The position numbers and the translations under genes are program-made. 13,012 nt of DNA from Acidobacteriota bacterium (GTDB taxonomy: Bacteria; Acidobacteriota; Terriglobia; Bryobacterales; Bryobacteraceae). The notes beneath the pieces were generated by a model, which saw nothing but the letters and a program-made list of their open reading frames with translations, was not told the DNA's origin and searched no databases. Where the stretch lies: the NCBI GenBank assembly GCA_026394095.1, contig JAPKYY010000168.1:1-13012 (forward strand), given 5' to 3'. Shown here piece after piece: positions 1 through 5,973 of the stretch. Each line of letters begins with the position of its first letter. Within the stretch, counting starts at the first letter, position 1.

Positions 1-1452
1 AGGCAAAGTTGCGTTATCCAAATCCTTCGGTGAAACCATCAGGCCGCCTACATTGAACATCTGGGGCATGCCTGGAGCCGAACCGCCACGATTGCCGCGT
101 CCTGCAGGCATCGCGCCAGTCTTCTGCAGCTCGGCCGTCACTTTGGCCATGACTTCGGTGCGCTCTTCGGGGGTCATATCAGCCATGGCTTTGCCCTTGC
201 TGAACTTGGTTACCAGCTCACGCCGTTTGCGTTGCAACTCGGGATCCATGTTGCCGCCACCACCGCCACGCTGCCGCCCGCCGGCTTGCTCGGCTGGTGC
301 TGCAGCAGGCTGACCCATTCCCTGGGGCATGCCGCCTTCCGGCTGCGCAGCCATGGGAGGAGCGCTGAACGATGTCATCGGGCCCTTCTTGCGGTTGGTC
401 TCGGCTTGTGCCAGAATGCGGCTCACCTGCGATTCATTCGCGCCAAGGGCGCTGAGCAACTGCCGCATATCAATCGAAAAGATCACGTCAAACTTCTTCG
501 CCGGGTCAGAGCTGAACATGTTGGCCGAAGCCGTGCCACTCATCGACTTGATCTTGCCCGTAAACTTCTTGTCCGGCAACGCATCGAGGCGCATCGAAAC
601 TTCCTGACCCTCAGTCAAATTCGCACGGTCCAACTCGCCAACCTTGGCCACTACTTCCATCTCGCTCAGATCGAGAATGTCGGCCACTGGCATTCCTGGC
701 TGCACCTGGTCTCCCTCGCGAATATCCGGCAGCGACATGCCAAACATCATCACTGTCGAACGGTTCTGCTTCACTGCAACCAGACCACTCATCGGAGCCA
801 ACAACTTCACTTGCGCCAGCCGCTGCTTCTCTCGGTTCAGTTCGAGTTTGGCCTTATTCGTCTTCTCGCGCAACACAGCAAGCTCAGCCTGCGCCTGCTC
901 ACGACGGCTCTTGATGTCGCTCTCAAGCTGCGCCAGCCGGCGCTTGGATTCCTCCAGCGTCAATTGATTCTTCTTGGCATCAATGGCGCTGATCAACTCA
1001 TTGCGCTTGACCTCCAGCTCAGCCCGGCGAACTCCATAACGGGCGCGCAGCAACTCCACCTGATCCTGATTGTCACGAATCGCAAGATCAGCCTGCGCCT
1101 TCTTCACCTGCTCATCAATCTGGTCCAGCTCCAGTTGTTTTTCTTCAAGTCGCGATAACACTTCCGCATCGTCAAACTCAACCACCAGATCCTTCTCACG
1201 CGCCAGCGCACCCAGTGTCGCAAGCTTGGTCACCTGTACCGTGCCAAACAAATTCGGTGCAGTAAGGGTCGCACTCCGGACAGCCCTCAATTCACCGCGG
1301 GCAAAGCTGCGCACCACAACATCGCTCTGCTTCACCTTCGTTGTAGCCAGGGAATCTTCTCGCTGTGGAAGCTGCTTGTAGACGAGGAACGCGGCATAGC
1401 CAGCCCCCACGAGCACAAGGAGAATGATCAATCGAACAATAAGTTTTCGCAT
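1..1452 (-). CDS. HlyD/RND-family periplasmic adaptor, third of three (C-terminus off window)
   Basis: Membrane-fusion protein expected to link an inner-membrane ABC or RND exporter to the outer membrane. I translated it from the ATG at 1452; the frame stays open to base 1, giving 484 residues with no stop. Residues 1-23 are a basic, hydrophobic N-terminal anchor (MRKLIVRLIILLVL...). A half-lipoyl strand set lies at about 45-95 and ends in VVEFDDAE. A long charged helical hairpin (coiled coil) covers about 96-215, followed by the second lipoyl half (LLAPMSGLVAV, 217-227) and a beta-barrel starting near 265. After FDVIFSID (321-328), where the family normally reaches an LRPGM-type turn quickly, this protein enters a Gly/Met/Pro/Gln-rich stretch (about 357-470). 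That stretch includes a small charged helix, MTPEERTEVMAKVTAEL. The gene starts 9 bases after the preceding adaptor gene and has no clear Shine-Dalgarno, so translational coupling is likely. The real C-terminus lies outside the window. Confidence 0.9.
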   Translation of the reverse strand, partial: MRKLIVRLIILLVLVGAGYAAFLVYKQLPQREDSLATTKVKQSDVVVRSFARGELRAVRSATLTAPNLFGTVQVTKLATLGALAREKDLVVEFDDAEVLSRLEEKQLELDQIDEQVKKAQADLAIRDNQDQVELLRARYGVRRAELEVKRNELISAIDAKKNQLTLEESKRRLAQLESDIKSRREQAQAELAVLREKTNKAKLELNREKQRLAQVKLLAPMSGLVAVKQNRSTVMMFGMSLPDIREGDQVQPGMPVADILDLSEMEVVAKVGELDRANLTEGQEVSMRLDALPDKKFTGKIKSMSGTASANMFSSDPAKKFDVIFSIDMRQLLSALGANESQVSRILAQAETNRKKGPMTSFSAPPMAAQPEGGMPQGMGQPAAAPAEQAGGRQRGGGGGNMDPELQRKRRELVTKFSKGKAMADMTPEERTEVMAKVTAELQKTGAMPAGRGNRGGSAPGMPQMFNVGGLMVSPKDLDNATLP

Positions 1453-1461
1453 GTCGGGAAT

Positions 1462-2766
1462 TTATAGTTTCTTCTGCTTGCGTGCTGCTTCGGATGGGTT
1501 CTCAAGAGTGACCACTTCACCCTCCTTGAGCCCGTTCAGCACTACCGTCTCGTTATCGTTGCGCTTGCCCACTTCGATCTGGCGCACAGCAAAGACTTGC
1601 CCCTTCTGCACATACACAGAAGGCTTGCCGCCAACCGTAAAGCTGGCTCGAGTCGGGATCAGCAGCATGTTTGCTTCGCTCTCAATCAAAATTTCGGCCG
1701 AAGCGCTCATGCCAGGCCTCAACCTCTTGTCGGTCCCGCTAATGGTCGCCCGGGCCGGGAAAGACTTCTCAGTCATGCCCATGCCGCGCCATTGCACCGA
1801 TGCAATCGGGCTGATCCAGTCCAGCTTGGCATCAAATTCGCGGTCGGGAATGGCATCGATCCGCACCTTAACGGTCTGCCCCAACTCCAGCTTGCCACGG
1901 TCCACCTCATCCAGTTTCAAATCAATTCGCAGCAACGAAAGATCGGGAATCTCGGCGATCGCTGCACCAGTCCAGGCCCTGTCGCCTTCCTTGAATGGTG
2001 GAGGACTCGAGCCCCAGCTCCCCTGACTGCGGAAGTTCGGCAGCAGGTTCACAATACCGTCGCCAGGGGCGCGGAGAACCATGTTGCCGAGATAACCCTT
2101 CGCCCGGTTCACATCACGAACAGCCTTGTCTTTATTTTGATCGAGCCTCTCAAGATCTGCATTCTGCGTGGCCTTGTGCGTCTTGATCGTCTGCCCCACC
2201 TGCCCCAATTCGCCATCGGAAATCCCTACATCAATCCGGCTCTTGGCACCCTCAATTTCACTCACAACTTCGGCCTTGCTGGCCTCAAGCTTCGAGCGCT
2301 CAAGGTTATACTCTGCCGTCATCTTGTTCATGCCATCCATCTCGGTGACAATCCGGTGCGACGCCTTGGTCTGAACAATCTGGCTATCGATTGTACGAAC
2401 GCTCGTATTGCGTTCGAGCAAATTTTGCTCCTGCTGTGCGGCGTCAAACTCCACCACTACTTCACCCTTGCGAATCGGCTTGCCACTCTCGGCCAACCTG
2501 ACGATTCGCGGATCCGGCACCTGCGGCGCAATGATTGTCACCGAGTTAACGCTGCGAATCTCGCCGCGAGCCCTCACCACAATCGTAAAATTGCCCTTGC
2601 GCACCTTTGCCACAGGCACTTCCACCACGCTCGTCTTCTGGTTGTAGTTGAACGCAGCATAGCCGCCACCGGCGCAGGCCAGCAACACCACACCCATAAG
2701 GATGCGCTTGTTACGCACACTGGACTCAGTCTGTCCAATTCGGATTTTCGGTTTGATTTCTGACAT
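1462..2766 (-). CDS. HlyD/RND-family periplasmic adaptor, second of three
   Basis: Complete 434-residue membrane-fusion protein, a normal size for the family, and the most regular of the three. It has a cytoplasmic basic start and one membrane anchor (about 21-40, ILMGVVLLACAGGGYAAF). The first lipoyl half is about 58-108 (APQVPDPRIVRL, ending VVVEFD), with a coiled-coil hairpin about 109-228. The second lipoyl half begins LRAPGDGIVNLLP (231-243), and the beta-barrel includes LRPGMSASAEI (349-359). A membrane-proximal domain follows (VYVQKGQVFAVRQIEVG) and the tail is lysine-rich (QKKL). The ATG at 2766 is preceded by AGGGG about nine bases upstream, inside the last codons of the gene before it; the two genes are 6 bases apart. 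The order anchor, lipoyl, hairpin, lipoyl, barrel fits adaptors of MacA/HlyD type. The partner permease is not visible, so the exported substrate is unknown. Confidence 0.93.
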   Translation of the reverse strand: MSEIKPKIRIGQTESSVRNKRILMGVVLLACAGGGYAAFNYNQKTSVVEVPVAKVRKGNFTIVVRARGEIRSVNSVTIIAPQVPDPRIVRLAESGKPIRKGEVVVEFDAAQQEQNLLERNTSVRTIDSQIVQTKASHRIVTEMDGMNKMTAEYNLERSKLEASKAEVVSEIEGAKSRIDVGISDGELGQVGQTIKTHKATQNADLERLDQNKDKAVRDVNRAKGYLGNMVLRAPGDGIVNLLPNFRSQGSWGSSPPPFKEGDRAWTGAAIAEIPDLSLLRIDLKLDEVDRGKLELGQTVKVRIDAIPDREFDAKLDWISPIASVQWRGMGMTEKSFPARATISGTDKRLRPGMSASAEILIESEANMLLIPTRASFTVGGKPSVYVQKGQVFAVRQIEVGKRNDNETVVLNGLKEGEVVTLENPSEAARKQKKL

Positions 2767-2772
2767 ACAGCG

Positions 2773-4515
2773 CTACCCCTTACTTGCCACAAGGTTGGCC
2801 GTTGGAACTTTATCAAGGGCAATCACGTCCCCACGATTCAAACCCTTCACGGCAGCAACCAGATAATTTTCGAGACTTACTTCTACTTCGCGGCGATTCC
2901 AGGCCTCGCCATTCTTGATGTAGACCACCCGCTTGCCGGTCTCTTCGTCGGCAAACACACCAGCCAGCGGTGCAACCACTGCATCTTTCTCCTCAAGTAT
3001 CACCACGTCCACACTGCAGCTCAGGTCAGGAATAATTCGCTTGTCCATCTGATCAATCTTCAGCCGCACCGGAATCTCACGAACAAAGCTCGCTCTCATC
3101 CCACCACTTTTCGGTACCGCTGCGATGTTCACGATATGCGCTGGCACCTCAAGCCCGGGATAGGCATCAAAGCGAACCCGCGCCTTCATCCCGATCCGCA
3201 ACTGTTCGCCGTCCACCTGATTGACAGTCGCGTTGATGATCATGGAATTCGGATCTACAATCTGCATAAAGAATTGCCCGGGATAGATCTGATCGCCCTG
3301 CTGAATCTGGGCGAACTCACTCCCCCGGAAGATATTCTGCATTACCGTCATCCCGGCGATATTCGCCTTGGATAGCATCCGGTCTGCATTCTGTTGCGAA
3401 CGCTGATATTCGAGCTGCAGCGTCTTGAACTCAAGCTCGGCATATTTCAGCTGCGCTTTTTCCTGTTCATCGATAAACTTGCCTTCGGCCAACTGCTGCT
3501 TATACTGCGCCTCGGCTTCCTCAAGGGTCAGCTTCACTCGCTCAGCATCGATCGAACTCAATACCGGTAGCGTCTTCATATCCAGCTTCGCCTTGTCGAG
3601 CGCCCCTTTGGCCTTCTCAACATTCTGATTGTGGGTATATCGTGCCAGGTCCAGATTCGCCTTCTGCTGAGCCAACTGCGCCTTGGCTGTCTCCATCGTT
3701 GCCTGGTAGTCTTCAAGCCTTTGCAGCATGTACTGACGATCAAACTCCGCCACTGTATCGCCCTGCTTGACGATCGACCCTGGCTTCACCAAATTCTGCA
3801 GCACCAGCGTAAAATCGCCACCACCTCCGCCTGGACCACCGCCTCCGCCTGGCCCGCCCAGTCCAGAACCCAATTCTCTCGACGTCGAACCCAATCCATC
3901 GCTCCCTACGGACGAACTCGTTCCAGCGCCACCGCTGCCGCCAGTCGCACTTCTCGCCCCACCGCTACCAGAGGAAGCAACACGGCTCGATGCCGCCCGC
4001 GTCGCACCAGATCCCCCAAAACTCCTGGCCGCCCCGCCGCCAGTAGAGGCCAGCGAACCAGCAGCCCCAGCCGCTGCAGCCGAACCAGACGAAGAACCGC
4101 TACCACTACGAGCTCCGCCACCGCCAAGAGTCGGCAACGCCGCTACACTTGACGATTCCATACCAGCGAGGCTAAATCCGCTTCTTCCACGGCCAGACCT
4201 GCTACCACGAATTTGCGGTGCGATCAATGAAACAAATTTTTCGGCTGCCGTCACCCCAGCCAGGCGCTTCGTTTTCTCAACCGAACCGCTTTGCACCGTA
4301 GCCGTCCGTACCCCTTCACGAACCTGCGCCGCCTGCTTATCGATCGCTTCCTGCTTTTGCCACAGCCAGTAACCAACACCACATACAGCAATAAAACCCA
4401 GAATAATCAACCACTTAGAGGTAGGCCGACGCTCGTCTTCATGGCTGGGCACCGCCGTCGGGCCGGGCGGCTTAAGCGGAACTCCGCTGGAACCTGGATT
4501 CACATGGGGCTGCAT
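2773..4515 (-). CDS. HlyD/RND-family periplasmic adaptor with large Gly/Ser-rich insertion, first of three
   Basis: Membrane-fusion protein of 580 residues, well above the usual 350-450, because of an insertion. Residues 1-34 are proline-rich and cytoplasmic; 35-52 (WLIILGFIAVCGVGYWLW) form the membrane anchor. The first lipoyl strand ends in SLIAPQIRGS (about 96-105). It is interrupted by about 132 low-complexity residues (103-234) and resumes at DFTLVLQNLVKPGS to end in TVAEFD. A coiled-coil hairpin spans about 258-375. The second lipoyl half is atypical (NIAGMTVMQNIFRGSEFAQI) and leads into beta-barrel and membrane-proximal regions (RVRFDAYPGLEV; VVYIKNGEAWNRREVEV). The ATG at 4515 follows a GAGACA stretch and sits about 28 bases after a perfect TATAAT, making it the operon's first gene. 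It is probably part of an exporter. I cannot tell whether the three adaptors act as a hetero-oligomer or with separate permeases. Confidence 0.92.
   Translation of the reverse strand: MQPHVNPGSSGVPLKPPGPTAVPSHEDERRPTSKWLIILGFIAVCGVGYWLWQKQEAIDKQAAQVREGVRTATVQSGSVEKTKRLAGVTAAEKFVSLIAPQIRGSRSGRGRSGFSLAGMESSSVAALPTLGGGGARSGSGSSSGSAAAAGAAGSLASTGGGAARSFGGSGATRAASSRVASSGSGGARSATGGSGGAGTSSSVGSDGLGSTSRELGSGLGGPGGGGGPGGGGGDFTLVLQNLVKPGSIVKQGDTVAEFDRQYMLQRLEDYQATMETAKAQLAQQKANLDLARYTHNQNVEKAKGALDKAKLDMKTLPVLSSIDAERVKLTLEEAEAQYKQQLAEGKFIDEQEKAQLKYAELEFKTLQLEYQRSQQNADRMLSKANIAGMTVMQNIFRGSEFAQIQQGDQIYPGQFFMQIVDPNSMIINATVNQVDGEQLRIGMKARVRFDAYPGLEVPAHIVNIAAVPKSGGMRASFVREIPVRLKIDQMDKRIIPDLSCSVDVVILEEKDAVVAPLAGVFADEETGKRVVYIKNGEAWNRREVEVSLENYLVAAVKGLNRGDVIALDKVPTANLVASKG
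3814..4209 (-). repeat. Low-complexity Gly/Ser/Ala/Arg tract inside the first adaptor gene
   Basis: These bases encode residues 103-234 of the first adaptor. They are almost entirely Gly, Ser and Ala with scattered Arg, ending in two GPGGGGG-type units. Nearby short units repeat imperfectly (GGSG, SSG, ARS), and the + strand shows runs such as CCACCTCCGCCTGG and CCACCGCCTCCGCCTGG in tandem. The reading frame is intact throughout. The two neighbouring paralogues have only a few residues at the same place (VPD and LFG), so the tract is an insertion at the tip of the lipoyl-like hairpin. Confidence 0.85.
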
Positions 4516-4543
4516 AGATATGTCTCATTATGCAAGACGACGA

Positions 4544-4572
4544 ATTATAAAGAAAGGTTAGCCCCCCGCTAA
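4544..4572 (-). promoter_or_regulatory. Predicted promoter of the adaptor operon
   Basis: Reading the minus strand, a perfect TATAAT (4549 to 4544) lies 28 bases before the ATG at 4515. Seventeen bases upstream is TTAGCG (4572 to 4567), a weak match to TTGACA. Start of transcription would be near 4537, giving a leader of about 20 bases. It sits in the 61-85-base gap between divergent genes, so it may overlap the promoter of the acetyltransferase gene on the + strand. This is a consensus match only. Confidence 0.5.
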
Positions 4573-4600
4573 ATCGTTGAAGAGACGTACAATTCCAGTA

Positions 4601-5173
4601 GTGAAGCAAGGTCCATTTGGGCGTCTCCTCAATCACATTCAGGACTTCGGGCTTGCCGGTATCCATCTCCGCTTTCTCGCTGGCCTCAACCTCTATCGAA
4701 AAATGTCGATTTTCGAGCTTGACCTTGACCACCTCAAGCCAACCCCGGAGGCAAAAATCCCTGTTGTCATTTCTACCGACAACACCTCAGAAGCAGCAAC
4801 ATGCTACTCCGCCATGTATGACGGTCAAATAGTTTCCTGCCTCAAGAAATCGGAAGGCTCCATCCTTCTCCCCTATATTGCTCAAAGCCTCCACCTCACC
4901 CCTAATGAATGCTATCTCCATGGTGCCTTCACTGAACCGGACTTCCGCAGCAAAGGCCTGCTAGGTGCTCTCATCTCTTACGCCTGCCAGCACACCCATC
5001 ACTCCAGAGCCCTCGTCGCCATCACCAGCTACAACAAGTCATCCACAAGAGCTTTTTCGAAAGCTGGTTTCAAACTCAAACAGATCAGAGGCTACTACGG
5101 CCTTGGGCCGTGGCGCCATCACTTTGCCGCTCAGCCAGCGCCAACAGGAAATACCCGGTCTTCAGGCGCGTAG
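4601..5173 (+). CDS. GNAT-family N-acetyltransferase-like protein
   Basis: Predicted acyl-CoA-dependent N-acyltransferase, cytosolic, of about 190 residues. The core is recognisable in the second half. A strand with YLHGAFTEPDFRSKGLLGAL matches motif A (the R-x-x-G acetyl-CoA pyrophosphate loop, here R-S-K-G-L-L-G). It is followed by a strand with VAITSYNKSSTRAFSKAGF, the usual N-x-x-S-x-x-x-F-x-K-x-G-F end of GNAT domains, and a terminal KQIRGYYGLGPWR. The N-terminal 40 residues are helical and basic (RFLAGLNLYRK). The start is uncertain: GTG at 4601 is chosen because codon bias (C in third positions) begins soon after it. TTG at 4577 and ATG at 4703 are alternatives, and none has a clear Shine-Dalgarno. 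The 3' end overlaps the convergent methyltransferase gene by 89 bases. The acceptor is unknown; it may act on the product of the neighbouring oxidation/methylation genes, which is inference from position. Confidence 0.75.
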   Translation: MKQGPFGRLLNHIQDFGLAGIHLRFLAGLNLYRKMSIFELDLDHLKPTPEAKIPVVISTDNTSEAATCYSAMYDGQIVSCLKKSEGSILLPYIAQSLHLTPNECYLHGAFTEPDFRSKGLLGALISYACQHTHHSRALVAITSYNKSSTRAFSKAGFKLKQIRGYYGLGPWRHHFAAQPAPTGNTRSSGA

Positions 5174-5942
5174 GTAACTTCTCGAGCAAATCGAAAGGCC
5201 TCAGCATCTTGCGGTATAGGCCAGGGGTCAACCAGCGTTTCGCCCCACAGTATCGAGCCGTCGCTACCGCCAGCGCACGCGGCTCGTGTACCACCGCCGT
5301 GAATTCCTTCACCGCCCACCCAGTCCCGGCAAGCACCGCTCGAAATCCCTCTGCATCTAATGTTTTGCCGTACTCATAGGGAGCCAGGCCAATCCCCTGC
5401 AAAAAGCCATTCGGAATAAGGTTTCGCATTGCTAGCAATGGATTGCTGGCATTGTCGAGCGTGATCAGAAGTTGCCCACCAACCCGAGTTACCCGTGCCA
5501 ATTCCCGCAAACTATCCCCGATTTCCACCTCCGTCCGAAAGTGATCGAGCGTAGAGAACGAGGTAACAGCGTCAAAACTCGCTTCGGCATAAGGCTGAAC
5601 CTGCGCCGGAGCCTGCACCCACGAAACCCTTCGATTCCCGTGTAACCGGGCACCCTGCCGCAGCGCCGGCAATGCAAGATCAGCCACAACCACTTGCTCA
5701 AATCGCTCAGAGAGTGCTTCCAGAACTTCCTGCCCGCGGATCTCTTCAAATGCATCCGTCTTGAGCACCCGGCCACCACCCCTCAGATACCGGCGCACCC
5801 ACTCCGCATAGTGCTCTCGAGAGTACCTCAACCATTCGGTCTGCGTCTCCATACGCAACTCATCCGCCAGGTGTTCTTCCCAATAATGCTGGTCCCGCTG
5901 GCGTGTAGAGCTGTCGATTTCGTCCGTGAGCTTCAGATCCAT
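5085..5942 (-). CDS. Class I SAM-dependent methyltransferase, atypical motif I (paralogue A)
   Basis: Predicted soluble methyltransferase of 285 residues. An N-terminal helical cap with HYWEEH leads to the Rossmann core. Motif I reads GRVLKTDAFEE (about 57-67) instead of the usual glycine-rich V-L-D-x-G-x-G-x-G. The acidic residue ending strand 2 is D88 (VVVADLA). Motif IV region is FDAVTSFSTLDHF (123-135), and the strand-5 region is RVGGQLLITLDNASNPL (153-169). The C-terminus has EPRALAV and LPTR. These features recur in order in the methyltransferase gene at 10440-11189, so the two are paralogues along their whole length. The ATG at 5942 is preferred over TTG at 5948; neither has a good Shine-Dalgarno. 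It diverges from the molybdenum-hydroxylase operon with only about 30 bases between starts, suggesting shared regulation. Substrate (O-, N- or C-methylation) cannot be told. Confidence 0.85.
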   Translation of the reverse strand: MDLKLTDEIDSSTRQRDQHYWEEHLADELRMETQTEWLRYSREHYAEWVRRYLRGGGRVLKTDAFEEIRGQEVLEALSERFEQVVVADLALPALRQGARLHGNRRVSWVQAPAQVQPYAEASFDAVTSFSTLDHFRTEVEIGDSLRELARVTRVGGQLLITLDNASNPLLAMRNLIPNGFLQGIGLAPYEYGKTLDAEGFRAVLAGTGWAVKEFTAVVHEPRALAVATARYCGAKRWLTPGLYRKMLRPFDLLEKLPTRLKTGYFLLALAERQSDGATAQGRSSL

Positions 5943-5973
5943 GAACAAGCCATATACAGTATCCTACTTGAGA
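5943..5973. promoter_or_regulatory. Very short divergent intergenic region, probable overlapping promoters
   Basis: Only 31 bases separate the preferred ATG of the minus-strand methyltransferase (5942) from the preferred ATG of the molybdopterin subunit (5974). It holds an AT-rich core, CATATACAGTATCC. On the + strand TATACA (5953-5958) is a four-of-six match to a -10 box. On the minus strand GATACT and TATATG are similar weak matches. No good -35 box or Shine-Dalgarno is visible, so core promoter elements probably extend into both coding regions. Weak evidence; alternative + starts at 5926 (GTG) and 5941 (ATG) would remove the gap completely. Confidence 0.3.

Noticed and set aside
232..1158. 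308-codon open + frame opposite the third adaptor
   Set aside because: His/Leu/Arg-rich product typical of an antisense shadow of a coiled-coil gene; the minus frame has clear adaptor architecture.
1597..2763. 388-codon open + frame opposite the second adaptor
   Set aside because: Long only because the minus gene's codon bias avoids stops on the other strand; composition (His, Arg, Leu, Asn) is not protein-like and no motif is seen.
3767..4372. Open + frame rich in proline and alanine (201 codons)
   Set aside because: It is the antisense of the Gly/Ser-rich tract: GGN and TCN codons read backwards give Pro/Ala/Glu. No start context or recognisable domain.
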